A stretch of 64,000 nucleotides of DNA, from the NCBI GenBank assembly GCA_002245135.1, contig NGBS01000327.1, positions 1 through 64,000 on the forward strand. Reading direction: 5' to 3'. The translations under genes were made by a program, and so were the position numbers. This document shows positions 45,391-58,400 of this stretch, in pieces; the first letter of the stretch is position 1, and the number at the start of each line of letters is the position of its first letter. The DNA comes from Proteromonas lacertae. Taxonomy: Eukaryota; Sar; Bigyra; Opalinata; Proteromonadidae. The notes below the pieces were generated by a model. That model saw only the letters and a list, made by a program, of their open reading frames with translations, was not told where the DNA came from and did no database searches.

Positions 45391-46653
45391 TTAGTTTCCT
45401 TCAACTTTTGTATAATAAGCAATAATACATTGCCTTAGCCATCTTGGAAATTTATTTGTATTAATATGCTGTTGAATATAACAAAATCTATAATTAATTG
45501 AGTTTTTGTTAAGAAATATATTACTTTTGTTTATAAAATTGTATGAATTATCATAAAAACTACATAAAATTATCAACAACATACAAACTCCTAATACACC
45601 AACTTCATCACAAACAATATATATATTGTTTTTCTTTCTGTTAAAAATATTTTCATTCAATATTTTTATTATATCTGGAATGTATTTGTATCTCCATTCA
45701 ACTCTATATTTCTTATTGTTAACAAGTTTATAATGAATTAAACTCTTCGATTTAATTAAATCTTCATCTATTTCCTCGATTTCTTTAATATTAAGAATAA
45801 ATGTTGATTTATTATCAATTATAGTTGAAATTTTAGTTGATAAATAAATATTTAATGGTAAAATTGTAATTTCTATATCATTTCTAATACTGTATGAAAT
45901 ATTGCTGTTATATTCATTGATCCATTTATTCACTTTTACTTCTAATTCATCTTTATCTGTTGCATTTTCTATTTCTTCAATATATTTGTACATAATTTCT
46001 GGATTTAACCCCTTATTCCATCTTTCTTCATCATCTCCAGCTCCTGCAATATAATCCCAACTATAATATATTCTGTTATTATAATCATCACTTTTTGAAG
46101 CATTTACACATATTATTGTATGATAATCAAATGAATTTATTTCTATTTTATTATAATCATATTTACTTTGATTTATCCAATAACATTTTAAAGGTTTTTT
46201 AATCTTAGGTATATTATTCAAACTTAGTAAATGATTTACTAGCTCTTCTTTCCATTTGTTTGTCATTTCTTTTATTTGATCAACTTCAGAAGGAGGTATA
46301 AATGATGGTAAACATAAATAAGACTCTGAAAAGAAATATAAATTCCAAACTGAACACCAAATAGGGATTGTTTTAGATAAAGAATCAGGAAAAGGTTTTC
46401 CAAATCTAGTACTATCCACTATTACAACACCATCTGATTCACTTATTAATTTCAAAAGAGATAAATTTAATCGACTGAAACTAAAAGACCAACGATAGGA
46501 ATGACCATCAGTGGATTTAAAATAGCATGTATCATCAAATGAGGGATAATACCACAATCCATTTCTCAAATTAGCTACAATAGGATATATTGAATAAAAT
46601 AAAGCAATTTCGCTAATGAACTTATAATCTAGTAATATTGATCTATTTATCAC
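45391..46653 (-). CDS. RIT1: Initiator tRNA A64 2'-O-ribosyl-phosphate transferase
   Basis: The enzyme adds a ribosyl-phosphate to A64 of initiator tRNA-Met so that it cannot be used in elongation. Family blocks are SILLDYKFISEIA, PIVANLRNGLWYYP, YFKSTDGHSYRWSFSFSRLN, GVVIVDSTRFGKPFPDSLSKT and PIWCSVWN, then IICVNASKSDD and YIAGAGDDEERWNKGL. A 420-residue single-exon frame is close to full length. The C-terminal half (catalytic phosphatase-like domain, EVGVLGVCMLLIILCSF) is more divergent but keeps the expected order. The gene is known from fungi, plants and some amoebae. Confidence 0.95.
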   Translation of the reverse strand: MINRSILLDYKFISEIALFYSIYPIVANLRNGLWYYPSFDDTCYFKSTDGHSYRWSFSFSRLNLSLLKLISESDGVVIVDSTRFGKPFPDSLSKTIPIWCSVWNLYFFSESYLCLPSFIPPSEVDQIKEMTNKWKEELVNHLLSLNNIPKIKKPLKCYWINQSKYDYNKIEINSFDYHTIICVNASKSDDYNNRIYYSWDYIAGAGDDEERWNKGLNPEIMYKYIEEIENATDKDELEVKVNKWINEYNSNISYSIRNDIEITILPLNIYLSTKISTIIDNKSTFILNIKEIEEIDEDLIKSKSLIHYKLVNNKKYRVEWRYKYIPDIIKILNENIFNRKKNNIYIVCDEVGVLGVCMLLIILCSFYDNSYNFINKSNIFLNKNSINYRFCYIQQHINTNKFPRWLRQCIIAYYTKVEGN

Positions 46654-46922
46654 ATAAATATTACATAAATATACTTCAAAAAGTTAAAAAAATAGTCATA
46701 TTTATCTTTGTGAAGTATCTGAACAGCATTATTAATATTCATTTTGAAAAAAGCTTGACGTTACAAATACGTTTGGCTTGAGACAATATTGAAAAAGTTA
46801 ATTAAAAATATCGTAGTTTTTTATGAGAAAATAGACAATGACACAGCAATTAAAAGCAATTACTAGAGTAGATTGAATTTGACAAATTGTAATCTTGCTT
46901 TTGTTTTTATTAACTCATTTGT

Positions 46923-47521
46923 TAGATGGATTTTGTGAAAGAAAAGGATAATATCACAAATCTTTTAATTCATGATATTATGAATGATTAATATATATTA
47001 CAATAATATAAGAAGGAAATGAATTAAAAGATATAACAATAGATAATATCATCAATAGAATAGATTTAAATAATATCTCAATAGATGATGTAAATTTAAT
47101 TTATTAACTTTAAAGACGGATTTGTTTAGAGAATATAATTTAATTTATTTAAATATTTGAGATTAAAATGAATGGATTTATGACAATCTGTTCAAAAAGA
47201 AAAGAAAAAATGATGATAAAAGATGTTATGATTTATTAAGTATTTAATAAAGTTATATATTGATTATGAAATACTTGATATATTCACTAACAAGATTAGT
47301 TATAAAGGTTTAAAAGAATTGACAGGTTCTTTTCAAGAAAATGTAAAATACATTTTAATAGGCAATAATCCAATGGAGATGTAGGAATATTGAATAAATG
47401 TTGGAATGAAATGATAAAAAGATTATGAACTATTAGAAAAGATAAATGTGGAAGGAAATGTTATAGAAAAAGAGAAATGAAATTAATGGAAGAAACGAAG
47501 AAGTTTTCTAAAGAAACATAG
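46923..47521 (+). pseudogene. Decayed LRR pseudogene
   Basis: Fragments in all three plus frames match the LRR gene at 6484-14290: IDLNNISIDDVNLI here against VDLSNISIDDENVI there, and LDIFTNKISYKGLKEL against LDLSNNKLSYNGFKEL. Frameshifts and stops interrupt it many times. It begins MDFVKEKDNI and ends near the TAG at 47521. It shows that the LRR family has more than one member in this genome. Confidence 0.7.
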
Positions 47522-47533
47522 TTAATTAATTAA

Positions 47534-49160
47534 TTAAGAAAAATCCCATAATTTAATATTACCATTTATTAATGGTAACATTAATAAATCATTGTAAATA
47601 TCAGTTTCTACATGCACATCCAATCCTTCTATATTAAAAGAAGATAGATATTCCCATCTTTTTGCATCATATATTATTATCTGACCAGAATCTTTGGATA
47701 TTATTAATTTTCCATTAGCTAAACCTATATGAACAAAATCACCACTCATTCTGTTTAATAATATTCTATTTATTAATTCACCACTATTGAATTTCCAAAT
47801 ATATAATATATCATCATTTCCTACACCTAACAAATGTTCTCTCTAAATTAAATATTATAAATAAATAAAATAGATTATTAATACATCTTCATCAGCAGTA
47901 ATACAATAAATCTTGTAATTATTCATATAAGTAAATAAGGATTCATTATTTATTTCATATTTTCTACAATATTTAAATGTATTCTTCTTATCAAATGAAT
48001 GGATTGTTCCATTACATAAACTTACTATATAATTTTCATTTACTATTATTCTGATTATGGGAGTATACTCAATTATATTGTTGTTCTTGTTTTGACAATA
48101 ATTATATACTTCAATTGAATTTATTAAATCTCCATTTTTTATATCATAGATTTCTAAAGTACCAAGTATTGTCCCTATTATCACATAATTCTTATCCTAT
48201 TAATTCATTGATTATATATAAATTATTACTTGAACTACATCTTGTATTGAATGACTATGAATTTCTAATAGCTTATATCCTAAATCTATATCCCAAATTG
48301 TTACAATGTTATTTAATCTAGAATAACAACATACTCTAGAATTCAGCATTCCACTTTCATTGTCCCATTGAGCAGCTAATCTTAATGGTTGACTTACTGG
48401 TAATACTTTATATCTTTTAGTACATCTATTATCATTATGAATATATAATATTATTATTTTACCTCCAACTCTTTCGAAGTTTATACCATACTGTTAAGTA
48501 ACCATTTCGATCTCCAAATACCATTTGACGATTTTCTTCGAATTTTATACTTTTGTTTTGAATTACAAATGTTATACATCTTGTAGATGGATATAATGAT
48601 TGAAATCCAGTTAATTGATTTGTTTTACAATTCCATTCTGTTAAACAATCATTATGATGAATTATTACAAACCTATTACTCTCTTTATTATAACCACCGA
48701 TTAGTGCTATATCTCCATAACTTGAACCATTAATTTCATATTCTTTGTATTTCTTTTCTTTCCAATTATTCTCTATCTAAACATCATAAAAATAGTTTTT
48801 ATTAAATTTTACTTTTGACATTCTTAAAACTCGATTATGCCATGATTCATCTTCTTGTAAATATCGATTTGCTAATTTCCAGTTTCGATGAAATAGAAAT
48901 TCCCAAATATCTTCATCTTCTAAACATCTTCTCCAATTAACACAAGTAGCTGATAAACATATTACTATATATCATTTTCAAATGGAAATAGTAGTACTAT
49001 CGTTTGGTGTTAAAAACATTAAGCAGTTCAGAAGAATATCTTTCAACATATTTGACCAACTTCTTAATTTCACTTTGCATATTCGTTCTTTATATTCTTC
49101 AGCATATGGAAACACTCCAAGTGTTTCTGAATATATTCTTTTTCGTTTAATAAAAGACAT
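47534..49160 (-). CDS. F-box and WD40 repeat protein
   Basis: Likely substrate receptor of an SCF ubiquitin ligase. ATG at 49160 opens an F-box region; a 33-nt intron (48965-48997) joins FLTPND to IICLSATCVNWRRCLEDEDIWEFLFHR. A 36-nt in-phase intron (48777-48812) precedes IENNWKEKKY, then WD40 repeats such as MVFGDRNGYLTVW, IVTIWDID, IIGTILGTLEIYD and GNIKLWDF. Further introns are at 48197-48229 and 47843-47884. A single-base frame break near 48478 (after TVWYKLRK) has no intron explanation. The 3' end is copied as a fragment at 43513-43587. Confidence 0.8.
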
Positions 49161-49368
49161 ACTTACTTTTAAAAATCGATAATCGTGTTTTGGGTGTTCG
49201 AAAATTATATTTCTTTATTGTATTGATATTCTGTTGAACTAAACACGATAGATACAACATATTACCATGATGGTAAACATTTCACAGTAAAAATAAGCAT
49301 TACAGAAGAATAAACCATACAAAACCAGAAACAACAATTAGAGTCGTTTCACTTCAATCATTTCAAAA

Positions 49369-50232
49369 ATGTCAGATTCAACTTCCAAAGAAAAGTATAT
49401 ATAATTTGCATATTGCTGTTTTTAAATTTATTTATTAAATTTATTTATGCATGTATAGCAATGATGACAGAAGAAGTGAAGACAATGAGAAAGATACAGA
49501 AAGAGATAATAAAAGTGATAAAGATTCTAGATCTGTATTTTAATATGTTTTATTATTTTAATAGAGAAGTGGATCAAGAGGAAGATGTATATTAGAGAAT
49601 AGTTTATTATACTGTTAGATAGTGATGATGATAACAACAAATCATCCAAAGAAAGTGAAAAACCAAGATATAATAACAAATACAATGCATACAGACCAGA
49701 TAAGAACGATTATCGTTGTTGTAGCAAATGTCTAGGTAATAAAGACAAACGAGATTGTGCATGTTTAATACCCTCAAGTAAAAGAAGATCTAATATAGGT
49801 AAAGAAGGTTGTAGAATGTGTGGTTGTAGAGGTTGTCATCCAGATGATAATTCTAATAGTCGTCGAAGAAGTAGATCACGTAGTTCAAGTTATCATCGTG
49901 GTCATCGAAAAAGTAGACGTTCTGATTCAAGATCTTATAGTAGATCTCGAAGTCGTTCATCTAGTTATCGTAGATCAGGTCATAAACGAAGTTATAGATC
50001 AAGATCAAGAAGTTCTTCCAATCGTAAATTGAATGATAGAGATCTAAAAGTATATTTCTTTTTATATACTATTACTGCATAGAATGGATGTTGCAAAAAA
50101 TGTATGAAAGCATTTGCAGGAAGAGCTTGTGCTTGTCAAGTTCCATCAGCACACAGAAAAACAGATTTATCAAAGAATGGTTGTTATCATTGTGGATGTA
50201 AAGGATGTTCTCCAGCTGATTTAAAAGATTAA
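49369..50232 (+). CDS. RS-domain protein flanked by two copies of a Cys-rich module
   Basis: Five exons (introns 49395-49458, 49536-49565, 49588-49619, 50050-50082). The N-terminus is charged and Ser/Asp-rich. Module A (about 49715-49850) reads CCSKC...CACLIPSSKRR...GCRMCGCRGCHPDD. A classic RS domain follows (about 49855-50030). Module B (50083-50225) reads CCKKC...CACQVPSAHRK...GCYHCGCKGCSPAD. Both modules have the pattern CCxKC-x8-10-CACxxPS-x12-GCxxCGCxGCxPxD and clearly arose by duplication. The cysteine spacing suggests bound zinc. RS domains suggest a nuclear role in splicing or mRNA handling. I recognise no named family for the Cys module. Confidence 0.75.
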
Positions 50233-50865
50233 AAAGAAGAAAAAAAACATATAAAACTATTTACTTCACCACATTTTTCATTTTTTTAATTTAATCTCCT
50301 TTTATAACATCATCAATCATTCATCATCATCAACATCATCAACAACAAAAAATGATTTCATTCAAATTTACCATTTCATATTTTCATCAGCTCATCTTAA
50401 TCCTCTTTAACTATTTATGTGAAATACATTAATCATCTCAACAACCTAAATCCAATAATGATCAAAAAAAGACATATTTTTTTAATTATATATATGTAAT
50501 GATAAAATATTTTCTAATTTTTATTATTATTATATTTATTTTACTGTATCAAGTTATTATAATCTCAAAATTAACAACCTCATGTTAAATCTTTAATTTT
50601 TGCTTTTTATTAACTAATTTAATATTCTATACACACACAATCACAATATTGATATTCAGCTAAGTATACATAAAGTCTTAGATACAGAATTATTTCACCT
50701 ATTCAAAAACACTCAACTACTAATATATACACAAACTGTATCTACTAGTATACTAATCACCACTAATTTTATTGTGGTTAATACACTTCTTTCTTCTTAA
50801 TTCATTAATACTATTTAAGACATGTATTTATTATGTATTACATTTAACAAACAAGTTTGATAAAA
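50233..50865. other. Intergenic, no gene seen
   Basis: 633 bases of AT-rich DNA with poly-A runs and a short CATCAT run near 50330. No frame of interest on either strand. Confidence 0.6.
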
Positions 50866-52246
50866 ATGGCTCAATTCGGAAATTTATATCATGTAAATGT
50901 GAGATTGACTGATTTAAAGGTTATTGAAGAGAAGTATACTTTTATAAATATATTGATAAAGAGAACCGTTGATTGACAGTGATTTTAATAACACTCATTG
51001 TTTAGAATCATCTAGATTAAAACCTATTGTTTGTAAATTGATGAAAAATGTATATTTATATTTATAATGTGTAAATAGATTGCAGAACTTGAAAAGTTAA
51101 TGAATTCACCAATAAGAAGCAGTAGTGATAATCCAACTCTTTCAGACATAAAATTATTTTTAACGGAGCATGATTATTACGGAAATATAGAAAATTTACA
51201 AGGAATTGATGTAATTGATTTTCTAGCCTCAGAATTACAAACATTAAGAGTTTTAAATCAAACTGCCAGTAAATCATCTACCTCAAAATGCAGTTATGAC
51301 GAGATGATTACACCAATTTGTAAAATAATTGGCATAGATACTTCTCAAAGTTCTTCTAAACAAATTGAAGAGATAATAGACTATCTGAATAAATCTGTAG
51401 AACAAGGACCTCCAATACTTAATGAAAATGAATATGTAAATGAAGAGAAAACCTTTATAAATCAGTTAAACAACAGTTACTTTGAAGATTTTAAGTTAAG
51501 AAAACAGATGTTGCTACAAAGATTAGATGTAACAATTCAATCGATGTTATGGTCTAACAAAGCCAAAGGAATAGTAACAAATATAATATCAAATATTGAA
51601 CCATTTAGAAATAAAATAAATAGATTGTATAATGATATAATACCAACTGATTCATTATTTACATGTTCAGCAAATGTAATATTATATATATATATATATA
51701 TAATTAATAGTTAATTAAAGAATTATCTCAGAAAGTAACATCCAAACATATTGATTCAATTGTTAAGCATTATGTTATTGATAATGTACCAGATAGAGGA
51801 GGAAGAACCATAACTTCTGAATCTTATAAACCATCCAATAAAACTAAACAAATTGTAGAGAATAATATCCCAAAGCACCATCAGTTGGTAGTGTAGTAAG
51901 TGAAATTCCAAATACTTCTTCTTCAACTTTAAAACCAGAGTGTCCTAAAGGTTATTGTAAAACTTACTTTGATAAACGTTCATGTAATTATGGAGATAGA
52001 TGTAAATACTATCATGATCCTCCTGAGTGGTTATGTTTGGATTATTTCTTCACAGGTGATTGTAAGAATAGTAATTGTATGATGATGCATAAAATACCAG
52101 ATGATGCATGTTATGAATATTTAGTGTATGAACAGTGTTCAAAACGTCGTTGTAAATTTAAACATCCTAAAACAACTCAATGTCCTCAGTACTTTTATGA
52201 ACATAAATGTGTAAATGGGGATAAATGTCATTATCGACACAACTAA
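50866..52246 (+). CDS. CCCH zinc-finger protein with four tandem fingers
   Basis: ATG at 50866. Introns at 50934-50961, about 51049-51078 and 51675-51711 join an N-terminal helical region to the C-terminal fingers. Four CCCH fingers follow in a row, with spacings CX8CX5CX3H, CX8CX4CX3H, CX8CX4CX3H and CX8CX5CX3H (for example CKTYFDKRSCNYGDRCKYYH). Proteins of this type bind RNA. A one-base frame change lies near 51874, in a short A-run (CCAAAGCACC); one more A would restore the frame. The total is about 395 residues. The N-terminal half has no recognised domain. Confidence 0.75.
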
Positions 52247-52370
52247 ATATCTAATGTTCACTTTATTTTAATGATGTTTATAAAATTGGGTATTGAAAAT
52301 TGAAGAATAAAACGGATATAATACATTGTTGTTTTTATCAATATCTAGTTAGCATATTACAATAATAATT

Positions 52371-53627
52371 ATGTCATCTGGTAGAGGTTCTGCAATTCTT
52401 TCACCATATGAATCTTTAACAGTTGAAGATCTGGTATAGTTGCAATATTATAGTTGATTGATATAGGTCGTTGCTAGTGAAGATATAAAAAAGAAAAAAA
52501 AGAAATCGAGAAATTATCATCTTCTTATACCACTTAATCAAGAATGTCTTACAATGGCTCAAGCTTTGTACTGTATAATTATATTATTGCACTTATTTTA
52601 TATTATTTAAACTAGTAAATATAACTGATATAAGCCATATCGAAATTGCATTTATCAAATTGTGGGAAAAAGATCCAACCTCCTGTAGTATTTCACTAAA
52701 AATTTTACTTAATGTATTTCCCAAAGAATATTCAGGTTTTATCAAAACCTATTTTCATGAAACTGTAGGATATTATCAGTTCTTTATTTTTATATGCTTA
52801 TATTCATTTTTTTCACATCAACAAATATTTTCTGTAATGATAGCGCAAGCGAAGATTTACAGTAATGTATTAGTTACAAAAGTATAGATCAGTTATTTTT
52901 CTAATATTCATAGGAACAAATTAATTCGTTTTATGAAGAGTTTCATATATGTAAAGAAGATTTACTCGATCTGTTTCAATGTCTAGATTCTTCGCATATC
53001 GATCTACCGGATGCTCCTAGTAATGCCTATTCATTAAAAGCTTTTATTAGACATTTTAATGTATCTTTACAATTTTCAGGGTTTTTAACCAGTTTTAAAA
53101 ATGAAATTATAAAATTAGTATTTGGTCAGCAACTCTTTAATACAATATCAAGTAGATTGTTTTATTATAACCATAAAGCAGAGTTTTTAAGTGATCCAGT
53201 AGAATCTTGTGCTGATAAGTGTTATAGGATAATGTTTACCAATGACCCACCACCATATCATTATGATTACTGTCCGCCTTTAGCTAAACAGAAAAATGCA
53301 ATGGATGAAGTAATATATATAATAAAACAGAAGTATGGTTATTCATCAAGGAAAAGCTCTTATAATTTTGGATCGTTTGCTTTAATATTGAAGAAATCAT
53401 CTTTATTAAATAACAACACCAAATTTAATATTAGTGAAAGGAAAATAACTGATGTAAATAGGTTCAAATACAAAACATCTTTATCTGGAAATTATCAACA
53501 TACTTCTTTTATACTTGCAGGAAAAAGTATTTCAAGACCAGTATCCCCTATACAAGAACAAATAACTAATATACCAAAGAGGTCTTTGAATAAAGTATAT
53601 CCAGAAGAAAAGACTTGTAATTCATAA
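52371..53627 (+). CDS. Tandem paralogue 1, unknown family
   Basis: Starts MSSGRGSAILSPYESL at 52371 with introns 52434-52466, about 52573-52614 and about 52884-52912. The protein is helical, with a central hydrophobic block and the C-terminal signature ESCADKCYRIMFTNDPPPYHYDY. It aligns along its whole length with the next gene, including intron positions before EQINSF/NQIIKF. The tail is basic and Ser-rich. No family is recognised. The layout (LxxFxxxF helices) faintly recalls RGS or other helical signalling domains, but I do not assign it. Confidence 0.55.
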
Positions 53628-53757
53628 ACGTATATACATGTTTAGGTATAGTATATAAACTAATATTTTTAACATATTTATATTGATAATTTGTGTATGA
53701 TGTTTTGGTAAAAGAATGAAACGAATTTATTTTTAAAATGTCGTTTCTATTTTTAAA

Positions 53758-55239
53758 ATGGCTGTTTTGAGTCCTAGCTCAACATATAAGGTTCTAGACT
53801 ACGGACCTGACGTAACTATATTAGTATACACATTCTAACATAAAATTTAGAAGGAAGCAACAGTATTAGCCAATAATTACAAGAAAAACGTCCCAATAAC
53901 AAGTGTTTTACCTTTGAGATCGATATCCGTTATTTTAAGTGAATCACTATTTTGTATATCATTTGTTCATATTCAACCATTAGTAAATAATTATGAGGTG
54001 GACATTATTTTGAGGTCGTATTTAAAAATCTGGATTAAGGAAGTAACTTATAACTACATTCCTTGCAGTAAATTACTCTATGAGTTTCCTACCAAATTCT
54101 ATGGGATTATAAGATCTTTTTTTGCAGATAGTATATTATTATATCTCATATAAATTATTTACAATGATTATTATAGAACCAGTTTACTATGATGGATATC
54201 TGACATTTGTTTTTTTATTTACATTTTATACTCCAGAACAACTCCTTCCATTAATGTTTTCAATGTGTCAAATTAATAGTAATATGTACATAACTAAAGT
54301 ATAAATATTATTAATATAAATATATATTGTTAGAATCAAATTATTAAATTTTTAAACACATATTTGATAAATCAAGAGTGTTTTAAGGATATGTTTGATT
54401 CACTATCAAAGAAAAGAGAACAGATTTATTTCCAACAACATTTTATTAATTCTACGATGTTTGATCGTCCTTTCAATCCAACCAATGCTGAACAGTCAGG
54501 TAAATTAAATTCATATCAAGTACCCTATAATTCACAATTCCAACAGTCATTTAACCAACAGGTACTAGAACAACAACAGCTATCATCTCAACAATCATCA
54601 TCTCAAACACCAACACCACCTCCACAACTGCAAATATATCAGCAGAAGCATCATACGCATGTTCATCACCATCGTCATCCTGCTAAAAGTGAATTGTATG
54701 ATATGAAAGATTTATTTAAATATTTTGTTAATTCTGTTACATTTGTATCTTTTCTATCAGAGTTTAGATATCATCTTGTTACTAATATAGTATCACCAAA
54801 TGTGTATGATATAGTAAGGCAAAGAATACAGTTTTTTTATTCACATAATGTTGAAAGACCTCCAATTGAATCATGTTGTCAAAAAATTATAAGAATGTTA
54901 TTTACAGACATTCCTCCACCTTATTACTTTAATTATAGACCTCTTACAGTTAATGATAAAAATTTTGATGAAGTTATATATTATCTCAGATTATCATTTG
55001 GATATGCAGATAGACATTCATTAGCTTCATCTTATAGGAAAATGCATGCTTCAAAGACAAGATCAAATCATAACAGTATTGCTCCAGAGTCATGTGACAA
55101 TAGTTCTACTCCTATACCCCTTCAATCGGAATTATCTTCAAGTTATGCAAATAGTATGGAATCAGAAATCCAAAAAACTAAATCCAGATCTAAATATCAC
55201 AGTGTAAAAATCCTTCCAACAAAAAATGGAGGTTTGTGA
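53758..55239 (+). CDS. Tandem paralogue 2, unknown family
   Basis: Starts MAVLSPSSTYKVLDYGPD at 53758, with introns after GPD (about 53812-53852), near 53957-53986, near 54131-54175 and near 54300-54334. It shares with paralogue 1 the ILSP/VLSP start, the block YSNVLVTK/NSNMYITK before an intron, and ESCCQKIIRMLFTDIPPPYYFNY. It differs by a Gln/Ser/His-rich insert (about 54540-54680) absent from paralogue 1. Head-to-tail order 130 bp apart and shared intron sites indicate local duplication. Function unknown. Confidence 0.55.
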
Positions 55240-55414
55240 AATCATAATATATTATGTGTAATTAGAATCATTTATATGTAAGTAATTAATTGTTTAGTGT
55301 TTTATTTTTAGAAATGTGTGTGTGTTTTGTAGGAATTATAGTTGAAATTTATACATATTCAACCAACCAACAATAATAATAACAAGAACAAATTTTAAAA
55401 TAATAATATAAGAT

Positions 55415-58400
55415 TTATTCTTCTCCACTGCTACTTTCATCACTGCTGGAAGTTTCACTTTTTGATTCTTTTCTTTCAATAGCATTTGGAGTAGAGTTTG
55501 GTTTGGCTTCTTCTTTTCTTTCTGGTATTGCACTTTCAGTTTCAGTTTCAGTTTCAGTTTCACTATCACTACTTCCACTACTACTACTATAACTGGATGA
55601 ATAACTTAATCCACTTCCACTTCTTTTTCTGCTGGACTTACTTTTAAACTTTATTGGTTGTGGTGTTACTCCTTCTCTCTTTACTTCATCTTTTGGTACT
55701 TCTTTTTCTTCTTCATCCTTTTGTTGTATTGTTTCTTCCTCTTTCTTTACTTCTTCTTTATTTTCTATATTCTCACTCTTAGGTTTTTCTTTTTCATCCT
55801 CTTTATTTGAGTTAGCAACTTCTTCTTTTATTATTTCTTTTTCTGTTTCTTTTAATTCAACTACTTCTTCAACATCTGATTCTTCTTCTTCATCTGATTT
55901 TTCATCCTCCTCCTCTTTCTTTTCTTCTCCTTTCTTTTCATCTACAACTATTGTTGGTATTTCTATATTTGAACCAGCTTGTTTATTATCTCCATTAGGT
56001 TTTATTCCTTTGTTAGGAACAGGCTTCTTGAATTTATTATTTGGTTTTGATTTTGTTTTAGGATGAGTTACAGTCTTTCTAGACCTACATAACATTAATC
56101 CAACAACAATTATTATAACAATTACTACAGCAGCAACTATTATTCCGATTAAGGCACCTGTTGATAAACTACTATTACTTTCACCTTTACCTCTATTATT
56201 TGGATTAGTTGGATAAATTGTTTTATCTTCTACATTGGTTATTTCTACCTCACAATCTTTGAATATTGTTTCTTCTTCGGATGAATCAGCTAGTGTTTTG
56301 ATTTCTTCACTTAATAGACTTGAATCTTCTAATAATCTATTTGCCACATCTAATATTTTTACTTTTGTTGATTCTTCTGGAATAGTAATTATTATTTCAA
56401 TATTCATTTCATTTTCCAATCCTCTTAATAATAATCTTCTATTATTTAATATTACTTCAATAACATCTCTTTTTAATGTTATATTATCATTTTTATAAAT
56501 TTCTATTATTGAATCTTTCAATATATTTATATCATCCTCACTCAATTCATATATTGTTTTAGATGTAATATTTGATATTCTTATTTCAATAGAGATTCTT
56601 TCAATCGGTTTTGGTGTTGTTGGGATAATTGTAGTAGGAATTGAAGTTGTTGGATCTAATGTTTCGTTAGTTGATTCAATTGTACCAGTGTCATTAGTAT
56701 CATCATCATTTTTTGTTGATGTAGTTGGATTATTAGTTTCAGTAGGTGATTCGGTTGTAGGTATAACAGTAGGTGATTCAGTTGTTGGAATAGCTGTTGT
56801 TGGATTTGGTGTTGTTGGAGTTAATGTTGTTGGAGGAATTGTTGTTGGTTTTTCAGTTGTTGGAGAAATTGAAGTTGGTTTGGTTGTTGGTGTTTGAGTT
56901 GTAGGATTTGGAGTAGATGGAGGAATTGTTGTTGGAGTTAATGTTGTTGGAGGATTTGATGGAGGAATTGTTGTTGGAGGAATTGTTGTTGGTTTTTCAG
57001 TTGTTGGAATAGCTGTAGTTGGTACAATTGTAGTTGGTTTTGGTGTTGTTGGAGGAATTGAAGTTGGTGTTTGAGTTGTAGGATTTGGATTTGTTGGAGG
57101 AATTGTTGTTGGAGAAATTGAAGTTGGTGTTTGAGTTGTAGGATTTGGATTTGTTGGAGGAATTGTTGTTGGAGGAATTGAAGTTGGAGTTTGAGTAGTT
57201 GGATTTCAGTTGTTGGAGAAATTGAAGTTGGTGTTTGAGTTGTAGGATTTGGATTTGTTGGTGTTTGAGTAGTTGGATTTGGATTGTTGGTGTTGAGTAG
57301 TTGGATTGGTGTTGTTGGAGGAATTGAAGTTGGTGTTTGAGTTGTAGGATTTGGAGTAGATGGTGGAATTGTTGTAATTCTGCAAGCAGAATCATCAATC
57401 TCTTCCCATTCTCCTTTTTCTCCACATCTTCTTGTTATAAAAGCATTTGATTCACCTCCACAACTTATTTTACTTGTTTCGCCCAACGGTATTGATTTCC
57501 ATTCTCCTTCTGCAAAACATGACAATCTACAACTATATGGATATACACCACCTGTATCTACACCATCACCACTTCCTTCATTAACTTGAATTCTTATCCC
57601 ATTAAATGCCATATCATTATCACTTTGCTGTGAAAAGTACTTAGAATGATAACCAGCTACTAATGTATTATTTGGTTGAGGATAATTATATAGTGGAATA
57701 TAATCACTCTCAGCAGAATTTGGATATGTTTTAATACCTAATAACGTAAAATTATTAACTAAACGATTAGTATTACTACCTGTTCTATATTGTAAACCGT
57801 TAAACCATCTTGATTCTTCTGGATAGAATGTATATTGGAAATATAATGGAATTGAAGCACTATTCCATGTACCTTTTTTACCTACTTCATAATTAAATGC
57901 ATATTTTGTTAACTCATTACCATTATAATTTGATTTATCACTATAGACATTGTCATCAGAATAATATGTATATTTATCAAAATAACAACTATTAATTCCA
58001 GATAATAAATAAAATTCATTTATCTTAAATTCATCTACTTCTGTTGAACTTATATCAGATTTATGAAATTCAATTCCTAATATATTTCTACCTTTCTGAA
58101 TTAACGTAACTGAAGCTGTTACAAAGTATTTTCTTTCACTCTTTTCATAACTACCACCCCATGTTTCACTTGTTGCATCTTTTGGTAAATATTTATTATA
58201 GAATTCTACTCCATTCATTAACATTCTAACACCTCCATTCGAAAATGTAAATGATAAATAAAACATTGATAAATCAATTGTATCTTCAGTAAATTCAAAT
58301 GATTGAATATAATATCTCACCAACTTATCATCATTAAACGATGGTAAAGCATCTACACTAATCCAATTACTCGAATCAAACAATAATCCACTCCAATCAT

